From assembly GCA_021413735.1 (NCBI GenBank), contig JAIOPV010000043.1:5431-69430 (forward strand): a stretch of 64,000 nt of DNA, in the 5' to 3' direction. This document shows positions 1 to 10,372 of the stretch, piece after piece. The DNA is from Planctomycetota bacterium. Lineage in GTDB: Bacteria > Planctomycetota > Planctomycetia > Gemmatales > Gemmataceae. The notes beneath the pieces are model-generated. The model made no database searches and was not told the DNA's origin. It was given only the letters and a program-made list of their open reading frames with translations. The first letter of the stretch is position 1. Every line of letters starts with the position of its first letter. The position numbers and the translations under genes are program-made.

Positions 1-33
1 CCGTCGGGCTGACGCCACGACGCTCACACTCGA

Positions 34-1762
<1,729 letters not shown>

Positions 1763-1956
1763 TTCCCGCCAGCCGATTCCGCTGTTCGCGCCGCCGGGAC
1801 GGGTTGAACACGCGGAGTCATCACTCGTCCCAGAGTCTTGTTTCGACCAGTGGGAGGCGACACCCTTATGATCGGCGGTCAGCAAACTCGGCTTGACACG
1901 GTTCGCGGAAAAAGTTGCCGTTCGCGATGTCAAGGAAAAGCTGCATTTCGAGTCGG

Positions 1957-2002
1957 AAAACGATTCCGGCCGACATCCCCACCCCTCTGCCGGAATCGTT
2001 TT
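1957..2002. terminator. Hairpin, 14-bp perfect stem
   Basis: AAAACGATTCCGGC (1957-1970) pairs with GCCGGAATCGTTTT (1989-2002) around an 18-base loop. The stem carries A and T runs at its ends, so it could terminate transcription on either strand. Confidence 0.5.
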
Positions 2003-2233
2003 GAAGTCAGGAATCGATCACAGTTGATCGGAATAAAGTTCGTCAGATCATAGACTCTCGCTGCTTCGGAGGCACATCCTATTCGTAGCGAGGATCTTGC
2101 GACGATCAGTGACAACTCACAGGAACTGCCTGATCTCAGCGACAAGCCTTGGACTACCATTCGCCACGCAGACAACCAACAATAAGAGCGGAGCCAAGAA
2201 GCCAGCCAGGGACCGACTCTTTCGAGGTGCATC

Positions 2234-3862
2234 ATGCGGCGATGGTGGTTGGTCTTTCTGATTTGCCTCGTCGGGGGGAGTGCGGCAATCGCGTTCCTGC
2301 CGGGGCTGCGCGCTTCAAAGTCGGCGGCGCGACCTCGACCGCTCCCCGCAGGCGACCGCGAAATCGCCTGGCTTCACAATCCCACGTCATTCGAGACGTG
2401 GGAAAACTTTGTCTGGGGCGTCAAGCGAACGCAGATGGCAGGCGACGGCGGGCCAGATGGCCTCCAAGTTGACGACTCCGGCGCATTCCCGGACAAAACC
2501 ACAGCCGTTCCCGAAGTGGTGATTCGCCGCAAGGGGTTCTCCGGCGCTCTCCGCGTCCGGTGGTACAAAGTCACCGACACGGCGACGCAGGAAGACTGGG
2601 TGAAGGCACTGGCCCGCAATACGCCCTCACCACTCGCTGTGCTCGGCGGTTGGTCGAGCGATCGTGCCCGGACACTCGCCGACGCGATGCGCGATGCGAA
2701 CTGGGTTGCGTCGCGGCCGTTGCTGTTCCTTTCCACGGCAACCGCAGATAAGGTCGATCCCGATGACAACGAGAACGTCAATCGGGGCGACCCCGGACCG
2801 AACCTCATCTCGGTGTACGATCGTTCGTTCCGATTCTGCTTCACCAATCGCCAGATGGCCGATTCGGTCGTCGACTTCGTGCTGTCCGACCCCACACTTC
2901 GCCCTGGACCAGTCGTGTGGCCGGGTGTGTTGGCGGTGTCTGCGTTGGCCGCAGGGTCGTGGGTCGGGCTGACCACGCTCGCAGCCGAATCGTTCCCCAG
3001 CACGGAGCCTGTTCTTGCACACGCAATCGAATGGAGAGACGACCCGTATTCAACCGACCTCAGTTTCAAGTTCCGCGAAGCACTCCACAAGCGCTCCACC
3101 CTCGCCGCTGGACTGCCGCAACTCGCCGTGACAACGCATTCGGTTCCCTTCAGCACCGGTCGACTAACTCGTCCGAACCCTGCCGAGGCTCAGGTTGCGG
3201 AACACATCCTCGCGAACCTTCCACCGACCGACACCCGCTCGATTCTCGTGATCCCAACCGTCACCGCTCCCGCTCGTCGGACTCTCCGGGCACTCACGCA
3301 GGGGAACCCGATGATCGGTCGGCAACTCGTTGCCGTGACCGGCGACGGCATGGGCGTGAACACGTTCTTCCGTGACCGCGAGTTCGCGTGGCCCGTCCGG
3401 TCGATTTCCATTCCGTTGGTGTTGTTCACGCACGCCGATCCGTTCGGGTGGGACGTTCCCGGCCAGGTTTCCGCGCCACCGCCAGGCTACGAACTGGCTC
3501 CTCCGAATGTGGGGACGACTCGGTCGAGCACGGAAGACATTCGCCTCTACACTCGGCTCACGCGAGTCGTCGCGACCGCAGCCTTTACCGATGGCGAATC
3601 CGCTCTGGTGGCCTCGCCCGACGTCATGGCTGAACGACTTCACTCGTTGCGGCCGGCGTTCTTCGATCGTTCCGGAGATCGGCTCAGTGGAACGGGTGAG
3701 CACGTTGTTGTTCTGAGGCCGGTGTTTCACATTGAGCCACAGAAAGGCAAGCCGACCGCCGACGGCATTTTGGAAGTGTACGCTCGGCAATCGGGTGAAC
3801 TTGGGTGGGCGCTGGTCCACTCCCGACCGCTCGATCACCCCGACGGGGGAACACGCGAATGA
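2234..3862 (+). CDS. Exported protein with a periplasmic-binding-like (type 1) domain, coupled to a histidine kinase
   Basis: A 542-residue protein with an N-terminal signal anchor (WWLVFLICLVGGSAAIAFL, about 4-22). The body has the rhythm of type 1 periplasmic binding proteins: LAVLGGWSS, then PLLFLSTATAD, then VYDRSFRFCFTNRQMADSV, resembling the segments in that fold where an alternative state is tested and ligand is bound. That fold assignment is an inference from pattern only. GAGG at about 2222 gives a ribosome binding site eight bases before ATG 2234. The stop overlaps the start of the next gene (ATGA at 3859-3862), so it is translated together with the kinase and probably senses a signal for it. 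Confidence 0.55.
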   Translation: MRRWWLVFLICLVGGSAAIAFLPGLRASKSAARPRPLPAGDREIAWLHNPTSFETWENFVWGVKRTQMAGDGGPDGLQVDDSGAFPDKTTAVPEVVIRRKGFSGALRVRWYKVTDTATQEDWVKALARNTPSPLAVLGGWSSDRARTLADAMRDANWVASRPLLFLSTATADKVDPDDNENVNRGDPGPNLISVYDRSFRFCFTNRQMADSVVDFVLSDPTLRPGPVVWPGVLAVSALAAGSWVGLTTLAAESFPSTEPVLAHAIEWRDDPYSTDLSFKFREALHKRSTLAAGLPQLAVTTHSVPFSTGRLTRPNPAEAQVAEHILANLPPTDTRSILVIPTVTAPARRTLRALTQGNPMIGRQLVAVTGDGMGVNTFFRDREFAWPVRSISIPLVLFTHADPFGWDVPGQVSAPPPGYELAPPNVGTTRSSTEDIRLYTRLTRVVATAAFTDGESALVASPDVMAERLHSLRPAFFDRSGDRLSGTGEHVVVLRPVFHIEPQKGKPTADGILEVYARQSGELGWALVHSRPLDHPDGGTRE

Positions 3863-5583
3863 GCCTTCCCGATCCTGAGCCTCTTCCGCCGCTACCGAAC
3901 CTCGCGCCACTACCGTTCTGGCGGTACTTCGCGAGGTTGCTGCCGTTGATTCTCCTGTGGCTCGTGATGGCCGGATTGCTCGCCTGGCTGCTGTATGCGC
4001 GTGCGTGGTGGAGCGAAGAATCTGACCGGGCCGACATGCGAGAATGGGTCGATAACACACGGATCTTCCGCAAAACGCTGGCTGAACTGACCCGCGAACA
4101 CGTTGAGTTGTTGCTCGACGAAACACCGCCGCCAGATCACGCGAACCGACTTAAGAACAAACGCGACGAGATCGCCGAGCAGATCCGCGCGATGACGGAG
4201 CCGCCGCGTGTCTACTCGGCACAACTGCCGTTGTTCCCGGAGGTGTACAAACTGGAGGTCGATTACGCGAGAGTCAGCGCGCCTGCCGGACGCGACACAA
4301 CCCCGATCCGTTGGGAATCGCCGAAGCCGAAACCCGGCGGCCACGCCCGCGCGCAACTCCACACGCTGACCTTCGAGCCGCCTCTTGGTCGCCCTGACGC
4401 AACTGCCGTCATTCGCCTGGAGTATCGGCTTCACACGTATCACCAGATGCAGAAGCAACAGGACGAATTCCAGTTCTGGCAAACGGTCACAGCATCAGTC
4501 CTGATTCCCACGACGCTCTTTGTTGCGTGGCTTGTACTGCGGTTTCTCAAGCGAGAGCGGGCACGCGAACTCGTGCGACTTCGCACGGCTCACGCAACCG
4601 AACATCGGGAACGGGCATTGCTTCAAGCTCAGGTCGCACACCAAATCGCAGAGCAGGAATTGCTCGAAACACAGGTAAAACAACAGGCTGCGGAGCAAGC
4701 GTCGGAGGAACTGAGCCGCAAGATTCTCCAGCAGGAACTCGACTCGGCACGCCTCGAAAGCCGTGCCGCCGAAGCTGAGAAAGCCGCCCTCGAACTCAAA
4801 TCGCAGTTGTACGCAAGCATCGGCATCATGGCGGGAAGTTACGCTCATAACATCAAGAATCTGCTTGTGCGACCGAACGATTTGCTCAGCCGTTGCATTG
4901 ATGCAAACGGAACGACCCACGAGCAGCAAGGAATGCTGCAAGAAGTGAAGAACACTCTGGGAACGGTCACCGAGCGACTTCAGCAGATTCTGCGAACAGT
5001 GCGACGCGATCCGTCGAATGCCGAGGTGACTCGTGTTGATCTGGTGGGATTGGTTCGCGAGTCGGAGCGAACGTGGGCCGAGATGGGTCGCGACAAGTGG
5101 AAGATCGCGATCACCGCGAACCTTGGCTCCGAACCACTGTGGGTGAATGGCGATTTGTCGCACCTTCAGCAAGCAATCGAGAATCTGGTGTTCAACGCAC
5201 GAGACGCGACATTCGAGATGCGGAACTATCTCCGCGACGAGGCAAAACGTGAACCAGACCCGGCAGTTCGTCGGAAGAAGCTCCTCGACGCGGCAGCCTG
5301 GAAGGGTGAGGTTGCGTTGCTAGTCGCGCGTGATGGGGATGCGGTGGTGTTGGAAGTGCGTGACAACGGCATCGGCATGACGGAGGAGGTTCGCGAGAAC
5401 TGCCTGAAAACGCACTTCACGACGAAGCGTGACAACGCCCTTTACGAAGGCTACAGTGCGGGGATGGGTCTTGGGCTGTCGTTTGTGGCGGTCGTGTTGG
5501 AGCACCACGGTGCGAAGTTGGAGATCGAATCCGCACCGCACCGTGGCACGACCTTCCGCATGCGCTTTCCATTAATAGCATGA
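3859..5583 (+). CDS. Membrane sensor histidine kinase
   Basis: Inner-membrane sensor kinase of 574 residues. TM1 (about 25-46) and TM2 (about 212-230) bracket a periplasmic domain of about 165 residues; a long Gln/Glu/Ala-rich coiled coil (about 240-315) follows. The phosphoacceptor region is SYAHNIKNLL with His330, an atypical H-box lacking the usual HELRTPL. The ATPase part has an N-box NLVFNARDAT (about 442), a G1 box DNGIGMTEE (about 502) and a G2 box GMGLGLSFV (about 535). The start at 3859 is chosen because it overlaps the preceding stop as ATGA. No response regulator is next to it. Family certain; signal and target unknown. Confidence 0.9.
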   Translation: MSLPDPEPLPPLPNLAPLPFWRYFARLLPLILLWLVMAGLLAWLLYARAWWSEESDRADMREWVDNTRIFRKTLAELTREHVELLLDETPPPDHANRLKNKRDEIAEQIRAMTEPPRVYSAQLPLFPEVYKLEVDYARVSAPAGRDTTPIRWESPKPKPGGHARAQLHTLTFEPPLGRPDATAVIRLEYRLHTYHQMQKQQDEFQFWQTVTASVLIPTTLFVAWLVLRFLKRERARELVRLRTAHATEHRERALLQAQVAHQIAEQELLETQVKQQAAEQASEELSRKILQQELDSARLESRAAEAEKAALELKSQLYASIGIMAGSYAHNIKNLLVRPNDLLSRCIDANGTTHEQQGMLQEVKNTLGTVTERLQQILRTVRRDPSNAEVTRVDLVGLVRESERTWAEMGRDKWKIAITANLGSEPLWVNGDLSHLQQAIENLVFNARDATFEMRNYLRDEAKREPDPAVRRKKLLDAAAWKGEVALLVARDGDAVVLEVRDNGIGMTEEVRENCLKTHFTTKRDNALYEGYSAGMGLGLSFVAVVLEHHGAKLEIESAPHRGTTFRMRFPLIA

Positions 5584-5717
5584 AAACGAAGCAATTGGAC
5601 ACGGATGAAAGACGGGATGAAGAGGATCAGACAAGATTGCATTTGAAAATCGACCTGTCTGATCGGATTTCAATCCTGTCTTTCATCCGTGACATCCGTG
5701 TCCAATTGCTTCGTTTT
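5583..5717. repeat. Extragenic long inverted repeat, 25-bp perfect arms
   Basis: The arm at 5583-5607 (AAAACGAAGCAATTGGACAC...) is repeated as its exact reverse complement at 5693-5717. A second, imperfect pair inside (AAAGAC...CAGACA with TGTCTGAT...GTCTTT) makes a nearly continuous cruciform of 135 bp. It lies between the convergent ends of the histidine kinase and the esterase and may act as a bidirectional terminator. Confidence 0.85.
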
Positions 5718-5726
5718 CCAATCCGA

Positions 5727-7337
5727 TCACTTCTTCGGAGCCGGGGCGGTCGTGTACGGCGTGTCGTCTGTGCGGAACGGCGTCGCAGGCAGCCCTTCCT
5801 TGTTGAAGAAGTTGAGCGTCGGTGTCGCGAAGTTCACCCAGCCGTAACGCACGGCGGTCACCTTCTCGACCTTGTCGCTCTTCACCACGACGGTCTCGCC
5901 GTTGATGGTCGCCTTCGCGGGAACAAACACTCCGTCGGCACCAGCGACCGTGAAGCCCGCGAGTTCGTCACCCTTCGCGACAAGCCCACCACCGACATGA
6001 TCGAAGGTCAGCGTTGCGGTTGCGCCGTCGAACTTCGCATCCTTGAAGACCGGGCCGCTGAACTCCATCTTCTTGCCGTACGCGATGGCCAATGCGGCCA
6101 AAGCCAATCGTTCGCCAACCGGGCCTTTCGGCTTCGGGTGAATGTCCTTCTCGTTGCCAATGTCGGTGATGACCGCCATGCCGACCTTCGGGAGCTTCTT
6201 CGTTGTGTAGAGCTGTGAGTCACGCAGCTCGGCGTAACGAACGCCAGCCGAGTTGCCGTCCCAGTACGGCGCGAGTTGAACGAGCATGAACGGCAGTTCG
6301 GTGTTGAACCGCTTACGCCAGTCCTCGATCATCGCTGGGAACAGTGTGCGATACTCAAACGCCTTGCCCGCGTTCGACTCGCCTTGATACCAGATCGCGC
6401 CCTTCACCTTGAACTGAAGCAGTGGGTGAATCATCGCGTTATACAGAACAGCCGGCGTTCCTGGCCCGAGGTCCGGAGCTGTCGATTTGGGCTTGTTGGG
6501 TGCTTTCGGTTCAGGCTTCTTGTCTGCTTTGGCCTTGGCGACATCGACTTTCCACTTCTCAAGAGCAACTTCATACGCAGCCATCGCGGCCTTCTGATCG
6601 TAAGAATCGTAGGCTTTGGCTGCGGCGCGGGCCGCATCCGCGTAATACTTCAGGCTCGGGTCGGCGTCGAGCGCCTCAAGACTGGTCCATGCCTGTGCGG
6701 GTGTGCCACCCCATGAAGTGTGAATCAGCCCCACCGGCACGCCGAGTTCCTTCTGGAGCTTCTGGCCGAAGTGATACGCGACCGCCGAGAAACTCCCGAT
6801 GGTGTCCGGTGCCGATTCGACCCACTTCGTGAAGTGGCCGAGATCGTCTTGATTGTCGATGGGTCGCGGAGCGGTTCGCTTCTGAACCGTGAAGAGGCGA
6901 AGGTTCGGGTTCTTTGCCGCTTCCTTGACTTGATCGGGCGTCTCGCTGATGTTCACCGACCATTCCATGTTCGACTGACCCGAGCAAACCCATACTTCAC
7001 CAACCGCGACGTTCTTGAACTCGATGGTGTTCTTGCCCTTCACCGTGAGGGCGTAACCCGTGCCGGCCTTTTGTTTGGGGAGTTTCGCCGTCCATTTCCC
7101 GTCTTTGTCTGCAGTACTCGACGCTGCCGCGAGAGAAGCCTCTCCCAGAGCCTTTCGTTCAAGCGTGACGTTGACCGCCTCTCCGGGAGCAGCGGTGCCG
7201 AAGACAACAATGTCTGTTCCCTCTTGGAGAACCGCGTTGTCGGAAAAGATCGGATGCGGTTTGACATCGGCTCGGGCAGCGCTGGCAGACAGCCCTCCGA
7301 AGACCGCAGCGAGAAACAAAACCTTCAGCAATTTCAT
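5727..7337 (-). CDS. Sialate O-acetylesterase (SGNH-like)
   Basis: Secreted esterase of 536 residues that would remove O-acetyl groups from sialic acid or related acetylated sugars. A signal peptide (MKLLKVLFLAAVFGGLSASAARA) decides the start at 7337; the frame continues to 7430 without sense. Catalytic blocks are CSGQSNMEWS (nucleophile Ser), SWGGTPAQAW, WYQGESNAG and DIHPKPKGPVGERLA (Asp/His). The DNA between the kinase stop at 7486 and this start carries a hairpin, so it probably has its own promoter. Substrate is inferred; planctomycete members often act on plant or algal polysaccharides. Confidence 0.92.
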   Translation of the reverse strand: MKLLKVLFLAAVFGGLSASAARADVKPHPIFSDNAVLQEGTDIVVFGTAAPGEAVNVTLERKALGEASLAAASSTADKDGKWTAKLPKQKAGTGYALTVKGKNTIEFKNVAVGEVWVCSGQSNMEWSVNISETPDQVKEAAKNPNLRLFTVQKRTAPRPIDNQDDLGHFTKWVESAPDTIGSFSAVAYHFGQKLQKELGVPVGLIHTSWGGTPAQAWTSLEALDADPSLKYYADAARAAAKAYDSYDQKAAMAAYEVALEKWKVDVAKAKADKKPEPKAPNKPKSTAPDLGPGTPAVLYNAMIHPLLQFKVKGAIWYQGESNAGKAFEYRTLFPAMIEDWRKRFNTELPFMLVQLAPYWDGNSAGVRYAELRDSQLYTTKKLPKVGMAVITDIGNEKDIHPKPKGPVGERLALAALAIAYGKKMEFSGPVFKDAKFDGATATLTFDHVGGGLVAKGDELAGFTVAGADGVFVPAKATINGETVVVKSDKVEKVTAVRYGWVNFATPTLNFFNKEGLPATPFRTDDTPYTTAPAPKK

Positions 7338-7454
7338 GGGGAGAACTCCAATGGTGCAATCCGTTCCGGCGTGATGAACACCGGAGAACCGGACTCGCGA
7401 CAGGTTAATCCGTTGTACGGTCGATGGCAACGAGATAGCCGAAATGACAACGCT

Positions 7455-7474
7455 ATTCGCCGCTTGCGGCGAAT
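7455..7474 (-). terminator. Perfect 8-bp hairpin after the kinase gene
   Basis: ATTCGCCG-CTTG-CGGCGAAT lies 12 bases past the stop of the kinase at 7486-9579. It belongs to the CCGCTTGCGGC palindrome group seen again at 31798-31847 and 49717-49770. Probably a terminator or an extragenic repeat. Confidence 0.5.
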
Positions 7475-7485
7475 CCCCGAAAATC

Positions 7486-9579
7486 TCACTCGAAAGGATC
7501 GAACTCCGCCTCCAGTTCCGCCTGTCGTTCCAGGAGACGCCACACGGGCGTGACTTCGCTCCCGAGGCGAAGCAAGGCCATCACAAGACTGGTTTTCGCC
7601 GCCGCCAACACTCGCAGGTTTTCAGGCGTCCGCTTCGCAGCAAGAAGTTGAGCTTCCCGATACGCGATCCTGGCGAGGTGAAGTTGCTCAACCGCGTTGC
7701 CCGTGAAACGCAAGGAATTCGAGAGCTGCGAGCGGGTGATTATCTCCGTGCGGCGATACTTTTCGGTCGGGTGCTTCGCGACCACGCCGACGATCACGGC
7801 GAGCGCTTCACGATAGGCAGCCTCGGCCTCTCGGTGTTCCTGGTGATTGAAGAGAGCATTGCCGGCGTTTACAAGCGAATCCGTGAGCTTCCAGCGTGGT
7901 TCTGGCTCGTTCGGATTGGTCGCAGCCCACTTCCTCGCGGCATCGGCTGCGGTTCGGTACTCGATGGCCGATTGCGTCTGGTTGTCGTTCAGATACTCCA
8001 GGAAACCGAGCCAGTGCGAGACATCCGCGAGGTCGTCCAGCCACTCGGCCGAATCGCCCGCTTGCACGGCAACCTCATCGCGAAATCGTCGGACCGACGC
8101 GATCAGTTTGTTTCGATAGTCGCGGAACTCGGGACGCTCGAATCGGGAGTCTCGCGAGAATTCGTAGAAGGTCGTGCGGATCACCTGCCGGGCGATCTGG
8201 AGATTGGCCTCAGCTTTTTTGCGAGCTTGCTCGGCAGCAGTCTTTTGCGTCTGAGCACTTCGAAGCACAATGCCGAGTTCGTCGCGAGCGGTCTCGGCAG
8301 CCGTGCGAAGTGCCTCCGTTTCATCATGAGTTCGTTCGGCGTCGGCACGGGCTTTCTGCTCGAACGACACCGATCGCGTGAGAGCCAGCACAAGACCGCT
8401 CGTAATCGTCAGGCCACAGGCCGAGATCGCCAGGAAGATTGCCGGCACCGGGTTCCGCCGCACCCAGCGCCAACCCCGCTCCAACTGCCCAACCGGACGA
8501 GCCTGGATCGGCACACCCATCAGGAATCGACCCAGATCGTCGAGCAGATCGCGGATCGTGAGATACCGGCGGGAGGGATCTTTCTCCAAACACTTCGCGA
8601 CGATCACCGCCAGATCACGAGGCAGCGTCGGGACGTGCTTTCGGATGGATGGCGGATCAGTGCGAAGAATCTTCTCCATGACCTCGGCTGCGTCTGAACC
8701 GACAAACGGCGGGCAGCCCGCGAGCAGTTCAAAGAGCACCGCACCGAGACCGTAGACATCCACCCCCATCCCGACTCGCCGATCGCCACGAACCTGCTCG
8801 GGTGCCATGTAATTCGGCGTTCCGCACGCCATGCCGGGGACGGTCAGATCGGTGCCACCCTCGATTGCCTTGGCCAGCCCGAAATCGGTGATCTTTGGGA
8901 CGAGCGAGACCGGCGGCGGCGCGTTTTCGTCGTCCAGTGAGATGTCCGGTTTTGACTGGCAATCCGTGCCCCCAGGAAGAACCTCTTCCGTGCCGAGGAG
9001 AATGTTGGCGGGCTTGAGATCGCGGTGAACGATGCCGTTTTCGTGTGCGTGCAAGATGCCGCGACCAATGGCCATCGCAAGCTGCACTGCGAGTTTGGGA
9101 ACGACTGGCTTCTCGGCTTGCCAGCGTCGCAGCGTTCCTCCTTCGACAAGTTCGAGCGCGATGTACCCGAAGCCGGCGTGTTCGCCGACGTCATAAACTT
9201 GAACGATATTCGGATGTCGCAGTCTCGCGCCTGCCTCAGCTTCCAGGCGGAAGCGAGTCTTATCTTCGGTGCTGGCGTGCGGGCCCGCGATGATGACCTT
9301 GAGTGCGACGAGTCGGTTCAGGTTCCGCTGTCGGGCACGATACACAACGCCCATTCCGCCGCGGCCCATTTCGCCCAGGATCTCGTAACCCGGAAACGTG
9401 ACTGGAGACGTCGCGGCCGTGTGAATGACGATGGGGCCGCTTGGCAGCGTGTGGAAAAGTTCTGACGATGGCCCAGTGGTTGGCGGGGTGAGCGGCGCGA
9501 GAGGATCGACTTGGCTTCCCAGGTCGGGCGATGCATCGAGCGGCTGTGGAACACGGAGAATTTGCGTCGAATCGCTCAT
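7486..9579 (-). CDS. Membrane Ser/Thr protein kinase (Hanks type, PknB-like)
   Basis: A 697-residue kinase. The kinase domain spans about 64-340: glycine loop GEMGRGGMGVVY (69-80), catalytic Lys94 (ALK), HRDLKPANILL (Asp187), DFGLAKA (Asp232), GTPNYMAPEQ (253-262). An insertion of about 30 residues (TEEVLPGG... to ...VSLVP) sits between the catalytic loop and DFG. A transmembrane helix (AIFLAISACGLTITSGLVLAL) follows, then an Ala/Glu/Arg coiled coil and a helical TPR-like C-terminus, presumably periplasmic. Planctomycetes carry many such kinases; the target is unknown. Start at ATG 9579. Confidence 0.93.
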   Translation of the reverse strand: MSDSTQILRVPQPLDASPDLGSQVDPLAPLTPPTTGPSSELFHTLPSGPIVIHTAATSPVTFPGYEILGEMGRGGMGVVYRARQRNLNRLVALKVIIAGPHASTEDKTRFRLEAEAGARLRHPNIVQVYDVGEHAGFGYIALELVEGGTLRRWQAEKPVVPKLAVQLAMAIGRGILHAHENGIVHRDLKPANILLGTEEVLPGGTDCQSKPDISLDDENAPPPVSLVPKITDFGLAKAIEGGTDLTVPGMACGTPNYMAPEQVRGDRRVGMGVDVYGLGAVLFELLAGCPPFVGSDAAEVMEKILRTDPPSIRKHVPTLPRDLAVIVAKCLEKDPSRRYLTIRDLLDDLGRFLMGVPIQARPVGQLERGWRWVRRNPVPAIFLAISACGLTITSGLVLALTRSVSFEQKARADAERTHDETEALRTAAETARDELGIVLRSAQTQKTAAEQARKKAEANLQIARQVIRTTFYEFSRDSRFERPEFRDYRNKLIASVRRFRDEVAVQAGDSAEWLDDLADVSHWLGFLEYLNDNQTQSAIEYRTAADAARKWAATNPNEPEPRWKLTDSLVNAGNALFNHQEHREAEAAYREALAVIVGVVAKHPTEKYRRTEIITRSQLSNSLRFTGNAVEQLHLARIAYREAQLLAAKRTPENLRVLAAAKTSLVMALLRLGSEVTPVWRLLERQAELEAEFDPFE

Positions 9580-9667
9580 GCCCGGAGCCTTGGGCTTTGG
9601 TCAAGCGTGAGAGTGTAGGTAATTGTACCCGTCGCAAAGCGGAAAGGCGATGCCACCTGCGATGGGG

Positions 9668-10339
9668 TCAACCCACCGAGCCGCCGTGTTCCTGCCAGTC
9701 CTTCCAGTACAGTGGGCGTGTCTTCCAGTCGTAACGCACCGCAAGCAGACGCAACAGAACTCCCGTACTCGCGGCTGCGACAGCAGCAGATTCCGCGTCG
9801 AGATCGAAACCTGTGAGCAACGCGATGAAGCAACCCGACGCAAGCGCCGCAGCCAGGCCATACAACTGTCCGGGCTTGAAAATCACTGGCTCTTCGCGGG
9901 TCAGCACGTCCCGCAACATACCACCCCCCACTGCGTTGACCACGCCGACGAGTGCAGCGCCGAGATGTCCAATACCTGCTGCGTACGCCCGATCCGCTCC
10001 GACGACGGCGTAAACCCCCAAACCGATGGCGTCGAGGATCAGCACCAACTGCGACAATCTTCGCCCCAACTGGTTGATGCCGATGCCGAGGAGGGTCGCG
10101 GCGAGAATCGCCAGGAGGATACGGTTGTCGCGAACCGCAGCGGGTGGCCCGCCTTGCAGGAAGATGCCATCGCGAAGGAGTGCTCCGCCGAGGCCAGTCA
10201 CGAATGCGAGCGCGAACACGCCGACATAATCGTAGTGCCGACGCACGGCAACGAGCGCTCCGGCAACAGCCGAAACGAACGTCGCCACAACGTCGAACGC
10301 AATGGGAAGTTGAATGTGCGGATCGGCCATGCCGGTCAT
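9668..10339 (-). CDS. TRIC/UPF0126 family membrane protein
   Basis: An integral membrane protein of 223 residues (220 if the ATG at 10330 is used) with about seven hydrophobic helices. It shows the internal duplication typical of UPF0126: FVTGLGGALLRDGIFLQGGPP in the first half and VVNAVGGGMLRDVLTREEP in the second. Bacterial relatives are homotrimeric cation channels related to eukaryotic TRIC channels; older databases call some glycine transporters. It stands alone downstream of the PQQ gene. Family is secure; ion or solute is not known. Confidence 0.9.
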   Translation of the reverse strand: MTGMADPHIQLPIAFDVVATFVSAVAGALVAVRRHYDYVGVFALAFVTGLGGALLRDGIFLQGGPPAAVRDNRILLAILAATLLGIGINQLGRRLSQLVLILDAIGLGVYAVVGADRAYAAGIGHLGAALVGVVNAVGGGMLRDVLTREEPVIFKPGQLYGLAAALASGCFIALLTGFDLDAESAAVAAASTGVLLRLLAVRYDWKTRPLYWKDWQEHGGSVG

Positions 10340-10372
10340 GATACGGCACGCCGTGTTATCTGAATTTCGGGT

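Noticed and set aside
7444-8697. 417-codon plus frame antisense to the Ser/Thr kinase
   Set aside because: The kinase motifs on the minus strand are complete, and this frame has no recognised content.
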